Shown here piece by piece: positions 25,790 through 35,459 of a stretch of 62,067 bases of DNA. Source of the DNA: a bacterium (GTDB lineage: Bacteria > UBP6 > UBA1177); contig JAGCXM010000035.1 of the NCBI GenBank assembly GCA_017961325.1, forward strand, positions 1 through 62,067, read 5' to 3'. The position numbers and the translations under genes are program-made. A model generated the notes under the pieces. The model was not told the DNA's origin. It saw only the letters and a program-made list of their open reading frames with translations, and ran no database searches. Position 1 is the stretch's first letter, and each line of letters starts with the position of its first letter.

Positions 25790-26398
25790 TTGTGCTTCCG
25801 TTTTTTCTCTGAAGATCCAAGTGAAGATTTCCTGATAACCGGTCTCGGCAATCCCGAAAACCGCTACTTTACTACACGTCACAACATCGGTTTCATGTTT
25901 GTAGAAAGTATCGCATCTACTTTTGATTTCGGGGATTTCACCTTTTCAGCGAAGATAAACGGACTCATAACAAAAGGAAAAATCAAAGATCAAGGCATTA
26001 TTCTGCTCAAGCCTTCGACCTACATGAACAATTCCGGTCTTGCCGTCAGAAAAACGAAAGAGCTTTTCCGGATAAAACCCGAAAATATAATCGTCGCACA
26101 TGACGATATGGATATAGCCTTCGGTTCGCAGAGAATAAGAAAAAACGGAAGTTCCGCCGGTCACAACGGCATAAAGTCGATAATCACCGAGCTTGAAACA
26201 CCTGAATTTACGAGAATCCGACTCGGTATAGGAAAGCCGGAACCTGAAAACAACACTGCCGACTATGTTTTGTCGGAATTTTCGGAAGAAGAGCTCAAAA
26301 TCATTGCCGAATCCCGTGAAAAATGGGCTAAAATCATCGAAACGCTGCTTTTTGAAGGCGCTGAAGCGGCAATGAACGCATTCAACAGAAAAAACTGA
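25790..26398 (+). CDS. pth: Peptidyl-tRNA hydrolase
   Basis: About 202 residues. Releases peptides from stalled peptidyl-tRNA. The active-site pieces are present: Asn in GLGNPENRY, the catalytic His in TTRHNIGFM, the STYMNNSG substrate segment and Asp in VAHDDMDIAFG, then SSAGHNGIKSI. The only suitable start upstream of GLGNP is TTG at 25790, which leaves a slightly long N-terminus (CFRFFSEDPSEDFLI); the exact start is uncertain. Normally linked to rplY, as here. Confidence 0.93.
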   Translation: MCFRFFSEDPSEDFLITGLGNPENRYFTTRHNIGFMFVESIASTFDFGDFTFSAKINGLITKGKIKDQGIILLKPSTYMNNSGLAVRKTKELFRIKPENIIVAHDDMDIAFGSQRIRKNGSSAGHNGIKSIITELETPEFTRIRLGIGKPEPENNTADYVLSEFSEEELKIIAESREKWAKIIETLLFEGAEAAMNAFNRKN

Positions 26399-26408
26399 CG
26401 GTGCAGTC

Positions 26409-27887
26409 TTGAAGATTCTTCTTGTCGCGCCGCCGGTTTTCGATTTTTACTTCACGACGCACAGAATGGAGCCGCTGGGACTCCTTTACATCAGGGAGGC
26501 TTTGGAAAAAGCAGGGCACGAGGCAACCCTTTACGACGCGACTCTTTCAGGCAAAGTAAAACGCGTCGCAATGCCTCCGGAATTTTCTTATCTCGAAAAA
26601 TTCTACGAAGAGGACATGTCGCCGTTTTCGCTTCACAACGGCTACAAAAGATTAGGCGACAGTTTCTTAAAGATAGTTGATTTTATTAAAGAAAACAACT
26701 TTGATTTTGTCGCTTTGAGTTCGCTTTTTTCCCCTTATCATCCGGATGTCGAACTTCTTGCAGCCGAGATAAAAAAAAGCGTCGATATTCCCGTCGTTAC
26801 AGGCGGAACGGCTATAAACGCACAGAAAAAAGGGATTGCCGGAAACACGAACGCAGACTATCTTGTCTGCGGAAACGGAGCGGTGACTCTGCCGCTTCTG
26901 GCTGATGCGATCAATAGGAAAATCTCTTTTGAAAAAGTCCCGGGACTGATTTACAGGAAAGATGACGGGATTATCTTCAACGAACCCTCGTTCGATCCTG
27001 CGTGGTGCGACGGATTGATCCCGAAACGTGAAAAACTGCGCTTGTTCAGAAAAAGGAAAATTGCGAAAATCATTTTTTCAGCCGGATGCCGCAACCGCTG
27101 CGCCTTCTGCTCGATACACCGTGACAACAGGCTGGCGTTCAGGGAAATTTCTCACATAAAAAGGGAACTCGAATATCTTTCGAGTATCGGCGCTGAAGTA
27201 GTCGATATTGAAGACGACGACATTTTTTCAAACGGCGAATACACTTCTAAAATACTTGATATTCTTGAAGAAATGCACACGAAAGGCTTGTGCTTCACCG
27301 CAATGAACGGCCTAACTGCAAGAAACATCCTCCCTTTTGCCGAAAGGCTCGTTTCTTCGGGTTTCATCAAGCTCGACCTTTCGCTTGTTTCAGCAGAAAA
27401 AAATGTTGCAAAAGGGCTTCACCGGCCGCACGGGATCACCGAAATCGAGGAAATAATCAGGCGGACAGAGGGAGAGACTGGAATCGAAGTCTTTCTCATT
27501 CCGGGTCTTCCGGGAACCGAACTTCGCGACACATTCAATACCTTGCTTCACCTCAACAGACTCGGTGTCAAAGGCGGTCTGAGCCCGCTTTACCTTGTGC
27601 CGGGAGTCCCGATGTTCGAAGAGATGGGGATCCCCGAAAACGTACGGCTCTGCCGCGGAAGCGCGCTTTATCCTTTCGATGACGAAAAACGGGCAAATGT
27701 TGCATCTCTCCTTAAAGTTTCGAGGTTCCTGAACTATTCGCTTGACCACAGAAATGACGAAAATTATTCTGAATTTCTCCATTTCTTCAACGAATCGCTG
27801 AAACGCGGGCGCTGGTTCAGGCTCGATAAAGGCGGAAACTGGTGTGATTCGTTCGAATTTACAGAAAAATTCGATGCCGGTTTTTGA
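26409..27887 (+). CDS. B12-binding-domain radical SAM protein
   Basis: 492 residues. N-terminal cobalamin-binding-like domain (MKILLVAPPVF, LGLLYIREALEKAGHE, VVTGGTAINA) followed by a radical SAM barrel with the cluster motif CRNRCAFC (C-x3-C-x2-C) near residue 220. Such proteins catalyse radical methylations, rearrangements or ring closures; this one cannot be assigned. It starts at TTG 26409, 10 bases after pth. It is the last gene of the rightward run and is followed by a promoter for the next lipoprotein. Confidence 0.87.
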   Translation: MKILLVAPPVFDFYFTTHRMEPLGLLYIREALEKAGHEATLYDATLSGKVKRVAMPPEFSYLEKFYEEDMSPFSLHNGYKRLGDSFLKIVDFIKENNFDFVALSSLFSPYHPDVELLAAEIKKSVDIPVVTGGTAINAQKKGIAGNTNADYLVCGNGAVTLPLLADAINRKISFEKVPGLIYRKDDGIIFNEPSFDPAWCDGLIPKREKLRLFRKRKIAKIIFSAGCRNRCAFCSIHRDNRLAFREISHIKRELEYLSSIGAEVVDIEDDDIFSNGEYTSKILDILEEMHTKGLCFTAMNGLTARNILPFAERLVSSGFIKLDLSLVSAEKNVAKGLHRPHGITEIEEIIRRTEGETGIEVFLIPGLPGTELRDTFNTLLHLNRLGVKGGLSPLYLVPGVPMFEEMGIPENVRLCRGSALYPFDDEKRANVASLLKVSRFLNYSLDHRNDENYSEFLHFFNESLKRGRWFRLDKGGNWCDSFEFTEKFDAGF

Positions 27888-27954
27888 GTTCCGCAACCGC
27901 TGCCGGACGACCTGATTTCAAGAAAAAAAGTTTTTGAAAGATTGATTTTTATTT

Positions 27955-27982
27955 TTGACTTTTAACTTCTAATCCATATAAT
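27955..27982 (+). promoter_or_regulatory. Sigma-70 promoter for the 838-residue lipoprotein
   Basis: TTGACT (27955-27960), a 16-base spacer and perfect TATAAT (27977-27982), about 55 bases before the ATG. Confidence 0.8.
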
Positions 27983-28036
27983 TGCGCGAAGTTTGGGCTT
28001 TGAAAATGCTTTGAATTTTATTGGAGGTTCAGAAAA

Positions 28037-30553
28037 ATGAAAAGATTACTGGTAGTTATGTTGCTAATGCTCGGAATTTCGGCAGTTGTTTCGTGCAACA
28101 GCTACGATGTAGAAGGAAAACCTGAAATCGCTTCAAATCCTGCGAAAAAAGTTTTTAACTACAATCCGTGGGAAAAGGATGACAGCAGCGCGTCTCAATC
28201 CGGTGACAACAATTCCGGGGAAAACGACGATGTTACGCCTGCGGAAAATCCTGAAGAAAATGACGATGCCGACAACAACCCTGGCGAAGTCGACGATACT
28301 GAAAACAATGAGAACCCGACCGAAGGTGACGATACAGACACCAATGGAACTACGGTTGAAGGCGATGATTCCGATGAGAACGCAGACGATGAAGGCGAAG
28401 GCGCTATTCATGAGAACGGCGGTTTTGTCGTAAAATCGGCAAAAGCAAGCAATGACGAATTCATCACTGAAAATTTCGAAATCTACAACCGCGGTGTTAC
28501 CGGCGAACTTAAAATCAGAAAAATCAACCTGCTTGATCCGAACGGAAGACTGATAGAATCTCTCGACGATGCGGACTATAAAGAACTTTTCAAAATGCAG
28601 ATTCAGAAAATGGAAAAGGGTATCGCGGTTCAAGACAGTTTCGGGGAAAAAGTTTTGACTTTCGACAATATGTCAAAGGAAAACGAAGCTGATCATATCG
28701 CATCTCTTTGCCCTCTTATTCAAGACAAAAAAGTTTGCAAGGACGGATTTGAAAAGGGAAAATACAACTCTTCTTTCACAATTCTTCTTTCCTATTCCGG
28801 CAAGGCCGTAAAGGCGCTCAAAGACAAGGCTCTTTCGAGTGATGAATACAAACAGTCAGGTGATTTTTCGATTGAAATCTGCACAAATGACCCGACGAAA
28901 GGCAAAACAGAGACTTGCGGAAACAATTCAACGAGTTACAGAATTCAGGTAACGAGACAGGCTCCGAAACCGCCGAAACCGATCATTCACGTTACTTTCG
29001 AGTATCCGATTCAGAAACCGATGTCCTACAGAAACATTTACGATAAAGTTCAGATGAACCTTAAAGAGACATGCGTCGCTAAAAAGGACAATCCGGATGA
29101 GTGTGATCCTGAATGGGAAAGCAAATATTACATCAAATACAAATGGGAAATGACCGAATCGCCGACCCCGCTTCTTGAAGAGTCAAAACTCCGTCTTACC
29201 GAAAGCAGCAGCGATTCCGTCGGTCAGTGGATTCCTGATGACGGTGTCAGAGACAATCCGAAACGTGCATCGTTTACCGGACTTATGATCACTCCGAGAA
29301 AAATCAATGAACCCAACGAATCATACAACGAAGAAGAGTGCGCTAAATGCGGTAAAGAACCTACGGACAACAAAGACAATCCTGATAAATACTTCTTCAA
29401 AACACTGTCGGATTACCTTCTCTGCCGCCAGAAATACTGCGAAGAGAGTCGTACGAAATACTACAAAGTCAACATTCAGGCTGAAACGGTCGATAAAGAA
29501 ACCGATCTTGTCAGCGATACAGCCGACATAACAATTGTTCCGAAAATCATTCCGCAGGCTCGTGTCGTTGCTCAGCTTACCTGGAAACAGGGTTTCAAAA
29601 CGAAAGCTGAATCGGAATCGAAAGAAGGAGCCATGATCGATATCGATATTCACATGATTAAAAAGAACAGTCTTGAAGCTTCTCAGTATGGCTTTACTCC
29701 GACAGAAGGTGTGCTCGGAACATCTCAGCGCACGGCTGATCAGGAAGGTGCTTGCCCTTACACCTTGCCGGAATGCGAAAAATACTGGCGTCACGACGAC
29801 TGCTCGTTCAGCGATCAGGGCTTGTCAGAAGTTGAAGCCGGCAGAACGATTCAGTGGCATGCTTCGCTCGATATCGATAACACCTGGGGCGGCAACAACT
29901 ACGAAACTCCTGAAACGATAGGTCTTGGTCCGATTGAAGACAAAGATGAAGACGGTGTTCCGGATGTTCCAGTAATTGATGACGAATATCTTTTGGTTGT
30001 AGGCTACGTAGGCTGTACTTCAAAATATGACGGACCAAACCGTTGTGATGAAACTTACGCAGGAGAAGATGCCGTTCATGAGGTTGATGCAAGAGTCGAA
30101 ATCTTTATTGACGGTATAGAAGTTCCGAGAGATGTAACAGCTGACCGTCCAGCTGACGAATACGCTAATGCAACAAGGAATTTCAAAATAAAAGTCAATG
30201 AGTGGAAAGCTATCGCAGTTGTTAAATGGGACAACTCCTTGATGCCTCCGGAAAACAATCCGACCTATCCTGGAAACGCGATAGTATCAGATAACACCGC
30301 GGGTTCAATGGGATCATACGGTATTACACTCGATTCCCAAAAACATCCTGTCTGCACATACGATATGTCTGATGCGGTTCTTCTTCCGATCTGGAACGCA
30401 AGTGAATATGTAAAACGCGTAACAGAGGTTGACGAAAACGGCGGACGCATCGGAACTTGCGACACCAATCCTGCGCCAGACAACGGCGGCAATGATCCTG
30501 AAGAAAACGGCGATCAGGACGAAGAAACGAACGACGACGATACCCAGCCTTAA
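28037..30553 (+). CDS. Large acidic lipoprotein, function unknown
   Basis: 838 residues. Lipobox AVVSC with Cys at residue 20, then about 110 residues of Asp/Asn/Glu-rich repeats (units such as NPGEVDDTENNENPTEGDDT). The folded part from about residue 135 has several Cys pairs (EECAKCGKEP, LCRQKYCEESR, CPYTLPECEKYWRHDDC), which suggests disulphides. A D-x-D-x-D-type calcium loop (DKDEDGVPDVPVIDDEY) lies near residue 635. The C-terminus is again acidic (EENGDQDEETNDDD). It has a GGAGG ribosome site and its own promoter and is monocistronic, convergent with the ABC ATPase gene. I recognise no enzyme motif; a structural or binding surface role is likely. Confidence 0.82.
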   Translation: MKRLLVVMLLMLGISAVVSCNSYDVEGKPEIASNPAKKVFNYNPWEKDDSSASQSGDNNSGENDDVTPAENPEENDDADNNPGEVDDTENNENPTEGDDTDTNGTTVEGDDSDENADDEGEGAIHENGGFVVKSAKASNDEFITENFEIYNRGVTGELKIRKINLLDPNGRLIESLDDADYKELFKMQIQKMEKGIAVQDSFGEKVLTFDNMSKENEADHIASLCPLIQDKKVCKDGFEKGKYNSSFTILLSYSGKAVKALKDKALSSDEYKQSGDFSIEICTNDPTKGKTETCGNNSTSYRIQVTRQAPKPPKPIIHVTFEYPIQKPMSYRNIYDKVQMNLKETCVAKKDNPDECDPEWESKYYIKYKWEMTESPTPLLEESKLRLTESSSDSVGQWIPDDGVRDNPKRASFTGLMITPRKINEPNESYNEEECAKCGKEPTDNKDNPDKYFFKTLSDYLLCRQKYCEESRTKYYKVNIQAETVDKETDLVSDTADITIVPKIIPQARVVAQLTWKQGFKTKAESESKEGAMIDIDIHMIKKNSLEASQYGFTPTEGVLGTSQRTADQEGACPYTLPECEKYWRHDDCSFSDQGLSEVEAGRTIQWHASLDIDNTWGGNNYETPETIGLGPIEDKDEDGVPDVPVIDDEYLLVVGYVGCTSKYDGPNRCDETYAGEDAVHEVDARVEIFIDGIEVPRDVTADRPADEYANATRNFKIKVNEWKAIAVVKWDNSLMPPENNPTYPGNAIVSDNTAGSMGSYGITLDSQKHPVCTYDMSDAVLLPIWNASEYVKRVTEVDENGGRIGTCDTNPAPDNGGNDPEENGDQDEETNDDDTQP

Positions 30554-30676
30554 TCAAATCTTTCCTAAACAAAAATCTCTTTAAATTCTGAATAGTTAAA
30601 TCTTAGTTTTTCATAAATTCACAAAAATCTTTTCAAGACAAAAAGAAGAACTTGGAACTTTACTCTGTTGAGTTTT

Positions 30677-31447
30677 TTAAGAATTTATTTCCGGAAAGAC
30701 TAAATTTCTGCCGTTTTCAAGTGTTCCGAACGTGACAAAGCCGCAGTCAAACAGAGCTGCGAGAGTTCCGCTTTCCAAAAGGCTTTTCGGCGTTCCGTCA
30801 AAAACGAGACTTCCGTTTTTAAGTGCCAGAATACGGTCGGAAAAAACGAGAGCTTCATTGATTTCGTGGGTAACGGTTATCACGAGTCTGCCGCTTTCTG
30901 CAGTTTTTCTGATTATTTCAGCAATTCCGATCCTCTGAACAGGATCAAGGTAGGTCAGAGGCTCGTCCAGAAGCAGAATCGAACTTTCCTGAGCGATCGC
31001 TCCGGCGATAAGAACACGCTGTCTTTCGCCGCCGCTCAGCGTTGATAGTTTTCTTTCCGTAAATTCAGCGATGCCTGTTAGTCCGACCGCTTTTTCAATC
31101 GCGGACTTGTCGTTTTTTGAAAGTGTCTCCCAAGGTTTGCGGTAAAGGTATCTTGACAGTTCCAGAAAGTGCGAGACACAGAAATCACCTGCGATTTCAG
31201 CACCTTGCGGGACAAAAGAAATCAGGCGGGCCCTCTCTTTTTCTTTGAGAATGGCAAGATCCGAACCGTTTGCATAAATACCGCCGGAATATTTAAGAAG
31301 CGATGAAACGGCACGCAGAAGCGTAGTTTTTCCCGCTCCGTTCGTACCGATGAGCGATATGTTTTCTGATTTTCCGGCAGAAAAGGAAACGTTTTTTATA
31401 ATTTCCTTCCCGTCTATAGAAACTGAAATGTTTTTGACTTCCAACAT
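30677..31447 (-). CDS. ABC transporter ATPase, FecE/BtuD-like
   Basis: 256 residues. Walker A GTNGAGKTTLLRA, signature LSGGERQRVLIAGA, Walker B SILLLDEPLTYLD and the switch His (VITVTHE) are complete. Most like ATPases of iron-siderophore or cobalamin importers. No permease or binding protein gene is adjacent, so it must work with subunits encoded elsewhere. It begins one base after the dapH stop and is the last gene of the three-gene minus-strand operon. Confidence 0.87.
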   Translation of the reverse strand: MLEVKNISVSIDGKEIIKNVSFSAGKSENISLIGTNGAGKTTLLRAVSSLLKYSGGIYANGSDLAILKEKERARLISFVPQGAEIAGDFCVSHFLELSRYLYRKPWETLSKNDKSAIEKAVGLTGIAEFTERKLSTLSGGERQRVLIAGAIAQESSILLLDEPLTYLDPVQRIGIAEIIRKTAESGRLVITVTHEINEALVFSDRILALKNGSLVFDGTPKSLLESGTLAALFDCGFVTFGTLENGRNLVFPEINS

Positions 31448-32146
31448 TTAAAGGTTTCTCAAGGCATCGACAAGTTCTGTTTTGGATTTGGTTTTTCCGT
31501 CAACCTGCTTGATTATTTTTGCCGGAACCCCGGCAACTACGCAGAAAGGCGGAACATCCTTCGTTACGACCGATCCCGCTGCTACGACGGAATTTTCTCC
31601 GACGGTGACACCTTCGAGAATAACGGCGTTCGCACCGATCATAACTCCGTCACAGATGGTTACGGGATGGGCGCTCGGCGGTTCGATAACGCCCGCAAGC
31701 ACCGTGCCTGCGCCGATATGGCAGTTTTTACCAACAATCGCACGTCCGCCGATGACTGCGTTCATATCGACCATTGTTCCTTCGCCGATGACTGCTCCGA
31801 TATTTATTACTGCTCCCATCATTATCACGCATTTACCGCCTATCTCGGTCATTTCCCGGATGACCGCGCCAGGTTCTATTCTCGCATTGATCTTAGTAAG
31901 GTCGGCTAGCGGAATCGCAGAATTGCGCCTGTCATTTTCCAATCGCGAAAGTTTGACTTCCGGATGATTCGAAGCAAAATCCGAAACCTTATCGAATTCA
32001 TCATAAACTTCAATAAAATCAACACCTTGATAAGTTTCTGCGAAAGAAGAGAAATCGCATTTTCCGAGGTTCCCTTTGAAAAGTGCGCGAACCGGAGTCT
32101 TCTTTTCCGATTCGCTGATAAGTTTTATTATTTCAAACGCATCCAT
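31448..32146 (-). CDS. dapH: Tetrahydrodipicolinate N-acetyltransferase
   Basis: 232 residues. N-terminal helical domain followed by a left-handed beta-helix of hexapeptide repeats (GAVIREMTEIGGKCVIMMGA, VINIGAVIGEGTMVDMNAVI). The IEPPSAHPVTICDGV insert is typical of DapH. It acetylates tetrahydrodipicolinate in lysine and meso-diaminopimelate synthesis. Placed between the glycosyltransferase and the ABC ATPase with abutting ends. Succinyl transfer (DapD) is less likely given length and insert. Confidence 0.9.
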   Translation of the reverse strand: MDAFEIIKLISESEKKTPVRALFKGNLGKCDFSSFAETYQGVDFIEVYDEFDKVSDFASNHPEVKLSRLENDRRNSAIPLADLTKINARIEPGAVIREMTEIGGKCVIMMGAVINIGAVIGEGTMVDMNAVIGGRAIVGKNCHIGAGTVLAGVIEPPSAHPVTICDGVMIGANAVILEGVTVGENSVVAAGSVVTKDVPPFCVVAGVPAKIIKQVDGKTKSKTELVDALRNL

Positions 32147-32869
32147 CTATTTTTCCATTATTTTTCTGCCCATAAATCTGAGTTTCCACACGCCGAAAAG
32201 CGCCTCTTTGAAGATTTTTCCGCTCATCTTGCTTGTTCCCTCGGTTCTGTCGGGAAAAACTATCGGCAGTTCGAACACTCTTCCGCCGCAGATTTTCGTT
32301 CTGAAAGCCATTTCTATCTGAAAACCGAAGCCGGAAAGGACAAGCGGAGTAGAAATCACCTTTTCAAGCAGTTTTGCGTTCCAGCACTTGAATCCGGCCG
32401 TGACATCGTGGACACCGAGTCCTAAAATAGTGCTTGCATAAAAGCTGCCGCCTCTTGAAATGATGCGGCGGTCAATGCTCCAGTTCAGGGTTCCTCCGCC
32501 TTTCACATAGCGCGAACCGACTACGACTGTATATCCTTCATCCGATTTTTTCACCATTTCGGGAAGATATTCCGGCTTATGCGAAAAATCGGCATCCATT
32601 TGTATTATTTTTTCATATCCCTTTTCGATCAAAGTGCTGAATCCGTCAAGGTATGCCGCCCCCAGACCTTCCTTTTTCTGCCTGACTTTTATTGAAACGA
32701 AAGCATTTTCCTTTGCATGATTTTTTACCAGATCAGCCGTTCCGTCAGGCGAACTGTCATCGACAATCAGCACATCGGCATCCGGAAGTTCGACGTGAAC
32801 AGCATTTATTATCGCCAGAATATTCTCTTTTTCGTTGTAAGTAGGGATACATACCGCAATTTTGCCCAT
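32147..32869 (-). CDS. Polyprenyl-phosphate mannosyltransferase-like family 2 glycosyltransferase
   Basis: 240 residues, GT-A fold: CIPTYNEKENI at the start, VDDSSPDGTADLV and IQMDADFSHKPEYL (DxD metal site), then SRYVKGGG and a basic C-terminus. It resembles dolichol/polyprenyl-phosphate mannose synthases, which charge a lipid carrier with mannose for cell-surface glycans. No C-terminal membrane helix is present. ATG 32869 with GGAGGT upstream is preferred over TTG 32881. A TATAAT-like box at 32900-32905 may be its -10. First gene of the operon with dapH. Confidence 0.87.
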   Translation of the reverse strand: MGKIAVCIPTYNEKENILAIINAVHVELPDADVLIVDDSSPDGTADLVKNHAKENAFVSIKVRQKKEGLGAAYLDGFSTLIEKGYEKIIQMDADFSHKPEYLPEMVKKSDEGYTVVVGSRYVKGGGTLNWSIDRRIISRGGSFYASTILGLGVHDVTAGFKCWNAKLLEKVISTPLVLSGFGFQIEMAFRTKICGGRVFELPIVFPDRTEGTSKMSGKIFKEALFGVWKLRFMGRKIMEK

Positions 32870-32950
32870 TTCTACCTCCAAAAATCACAAAAACAGCCGA
32901 TTATAGTGTTATTTTTGCGAAAAGCGAGAAGAAAAATAGGATAAATATTC

Positions 32951-32978
32951 TTGATTTCGTTTAAAAGCGTCTTATTTT
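32951..32978 (+). promoter_or_regulatory. Sigma-70 promoter of tsaD
   Basis: TTGATT (32951-32956), a 16-base spacer and TATTTT (32973-32978), 28 bases before the ATG. Confidence 0.6.
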
Positions 32979-33005
32979 AAGCCGTCTGTTTTTTCGAGGT
33001 GAAAA

Positions 33006-34022
33006 ATGGCTGAAAAATATATTCTCGGCATAGAGAGCAGCTGCGACGACACTTCGGTCGCCGTTGTTTCTTCGGATTTTCATGTTCTGTCGGTGAAAAC
33101 CGTTTCGCAGACGAGCGTTCACCGTCTTTTCGGCGGGGTAATTCCCGAAATCGCTTCAAGAAACCACCTTGCCTGGGTTGTTCCTGCAGTCGATGCCGCC
33201 ATCAGAGAATCGGGAAAAACGAAAGACGACATTTCAGCGATAGCAGTAACGAACTATCCTGGACTTATCGGAAGTCTGCTTATCGGAGTGAGTGCAGCGA
33301 AAGGGCTTGCGGCAGGCTGGCAGAAGCCGGTAATAGCGGTAAACCACCTCAACGCGCACATAGCTTCGGCATTTCTGGAAAGGGAAAAAAGGCCTGAATT
33401 TCCCTATCTGTCGCTTGTCGTTTCGGGTGGTCACACTTCACTCATAGAAATTTCAGAAAACGAAAGAAACCTGCTTGGGGAAACTATGGACGACGCCGCA
33501 GGAGAGGCTTTCGACAAGATTGCGAAAATGGCTGATTTGGGCTATCCGGGAGGCCCGATAATCGACAGAATGGCTGAAAACGGCGACGCCTCAAAATATA
33601 AGTTGCCGTATTTATTAAAGAATAACAACAAATACGCAGACGAGATAGTTTTCTCATTCAGCGGAATAAAATCCGCCGTAAAACGTTTTCTCGACGAAGG
33701 GAACGTCGATATGCCCTCTCTCATGGCTTCGTTTCAAAATAGAATAGTCGAGCTTATCGAAAGGAAGGTAAAGCTTGCCCTTTCAAGAAAAAAATATACG
33801 GCTTTCGTCGTTGCCGGCGGAGTCAGCGCAAACAGTGCGGTCAGGAAAATGGCTGAAAATATTGCGGAAAAATATAAATTGGAACTTTATCTGCCGGAAC
33901 TCAGATACTGCCAGGACAACGGTGCGATGGTTGCCGCAGCCGCAATGGACGACTTTTTAAACGGGAATTTTTCCGCACTCGATTTCGATGTCGCTCCGAC
34001 GGTGAGACCTAAAATCAGATAA
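33006..34022 (+). CDS. tsaD: tRNA N6-threonylcarbamoyladenosine synthase subunit TsaD
   Basis: 338 residues. Transfers threonylcarbamoyl to A37 of ANN-reading tRNAs together with TsaB and TsaE. Start YILGIESSCDDTSVAVV; metal ligands His114 and His118 in NHLNAHIAS; the family blocks SGGHTSL, GEAFDKIAKMADLGYPGGP and RYCQDNGAMVA are complete. A GAGGTG ribosome site precedes the ATG. Its last 8 bases overlap the convergent yigZ gene. Confidence 0.95.
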   Translation: MAEKYILGIESSCDDTSVAVVSSDFHVLSVKTVSQTSVHRLFGGVIPEIASRNHLAWVVPAVDAAIRESGKTKDDISAIAVTNYPGLIGSLLIGVSAAKGLAAGWQKPVIAVNHLNAHIASAFLEREKRPEFPYLSLVVSGGHTSLIEISENERNLLGETMDDAAGEAFDKIAKMADLGYPGGPIIDRMAENGDASKYKLPYLLKNNNKYADEIVFSFSGIKSAVKRFLDEGNVDMPSLMASFQNRIVELIERKVKLALSRKKYTAFVVAGGVSANSAVRKMAENIAEKYKLELYLPELRYCQDNGAMVAAAAMDDFLNGNFSALDFDVAPTVRPKIR

Positions 34023-34632
34023 CTTTCAAATTTATCCTGCTGCTGCTTTTTTCAACCAGATCGGCGATGAATTTTTCAACGGAAGCAATCGGTATCCTGA
34101 CGGTCACAGAACTTCCTGTTTCAGTGTAAGTAGTTGATTTTATTTCCAATCCGTCAAATCTGCCGATATAGCTCATGGCAATTCCGGTGAAGTCGAACGG
34201 TATTTCTACGGAAACCTCCTTTTTGATTATTACGGTTTCTACTTTCGCCGTGTCAAGTGCCGCTCTCGCCGATGCGCCGTAGGTTCTGGTGAGGCCTCCT
34301 GTCCCGAGCTTGATTCCGCCGTAATAACGGACGCTTGTGACTAAAACATTGAAAAGCTCCTTGCGCAGAATTTCGTTGTAAATCGGAAGTCCGGCAGTGC
34401 CTGTTGGTTCGCCGTCGTCACTGTATCGGAAAGTTTCGATTTTGCCGTCACCCAGAATGTAGGCGAAGCAGATGTGGGTGCAGTCATAATGAATTTTCCA
34501 GAGTTTTTTGACGGTTTCTTCCGCCTCTTCTTTTGTTGCAACAGGAAAGCACTGCGATATGAAACGGCTGTTTTTCTCTTTTATTTCAACAGGTTGAGTA
34601 GACTCTAAAACTGTTCTGAACTCTTCGATCAT
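34015..34632 (-). CDS. yigZ: YigZ/IMPACT-family protein
   Basis: 205 residues. N-terminal UPF0029 (Impact) domain with KNSRFISQCFPVATKEEAEE, FRYSDDGEPTGTAGLPI and VTSVRYYGGIKLGTGGLTRTYG, plus a C-terminal DUF1949-like half. Bacterial members have been tied to translation or peptidase roles, but the activity is not settled. Overlaps the lgt stop by 4 bases and the tsaD 3' end by 8. Confidence 0.9.
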   Translation of the reverse strand: MIEEFRTVLESTQPVEIKEKNSRFISQCFPVATKEEAEETVKKLWKIHYDCTHICFAYILGDGKIETFRYSDDGEPTGTAGLPIYNEILRKELFNVLVTSVRYYGGIKLGTGGLTRTYGASARAALDTAKVETVIIKKEVSVEIPFDFTGIAMSYIGRFDGLEIKSTTYTETGSSVTVRIPIASVEKFIADLVEKSSSRINLKVI

Positions 34633-35459
34633 TCTGCTTTTTCCGATTTTTTCAAAGTGGTTTCGGAAGGAAGTACAAAAATCGCAATACCGATTAAAAA
34701 CGTAACGATTGCAACGAGTTGCGAAGTAGAAATCATGTTGTTGAAGAAAAGCCCGCGGTCATCGGCTCTGAAAAATTCGATTATGAAGCGGAAAGTCGCA
34801 TACATCGTGAGCCAGAGCCCGAGAATAGCGCCGTCCTTTTTGGTTCTCTTGCGGAAATAAAACCAGAGAACGAGAAAAATCGAAGTTGTGACGAAAGCCG
34901 AAACAAGCTGCGTCGGCAGAACAGGAAGCGGAAGCTCCTTCAAATTGAGGAGAATGTCGCGTGCAAACTGGTTTTTCGCGCTTAAACCGTATTTAAGAAA
35001 GGTTTGAGCTAATGGAGATGCCGAAATTTCACCGAAGCAGCAGCCGTTCAAGTAGCAGGCGAAACGGCCGATTCCGAGCCCGAAAGCGAGCCCCAAAACA
35101 TAGCAGTCGAGATATTTCATAAGCGGGGCTCTGTGGCTTGTAAACCACCATACAGCCGTCGGAAGACCGAAAATGACAGTCCCGTAAAACGCAAGTCCGC
35201 CCTTCCAGAATGCGAAGATCGCGAGCGGTTTCTGAACGTAGATATCAAGAAATCCGTCAAAAACGACATGCATAGCTCTAGCTCCGACATAGCCCATAAA
35301 CGTAGTGATTACGGCACCTTTCAGGGCCAGTTTTATATCAAGTCCGTTGCGTCTGATTTCCCACCATGTCAGGAAATTTCCGACGATGACGCAGAAAATA
35401 ACGACCGCATAAAATGAAGAAACCGAGAAATCACCGATTGAAAACAGGGTCGGACGCAT
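34629..35459 (-). CDS. lgt: Prolipoprotein diacylglyceryl transferase
   Basis: 276 residues, about seven membrane helices. Adds diacylglycerol to the lipobox Cys of prolipoproteins. The signature segment is GRFACYLNGCCFGE, followed by the late YATFRFIIEFFRADDRG block with conserved Arg and Glu. It lies directly after lspA with a one-base overlap, which joins the first two steps of lipoprotein maturation in one operon. Ten predicted substrates lie in this window. Confidence 0.93.
   Translation of the reverse strand: MRPTLFSIGDFSVSSFYAVVIFCVIVGNFLTWWEIRRNGLDIKLALKGAVITTFMGYVGARAMHVVFDGFLDIYVQKPLAIFAFWKGGLAFYGTVIFGLPTAVWWFTSHRAPLMKYLDCYVLGLAFGLGIGRFACYLNGCCFGEISASPLAQTFLKYGLSAKNQFARDILLNLKELPLPVLPTQLVSAFVTTSIFLVLWFYFRKRTKKDGAILGLWLTMYATFRFIIEFFRADDRGLFFNNMISTSQLVAIVTFLIGIAIFVLPSETTLKKSEKAE

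Noticed and set aside
30554-30676. Terminator between the convergent acidic lipoprotein and ABC ATPase genes
   Set aside because: No GC-containing hairpin with a T-run on either strand; nothing to support a call.
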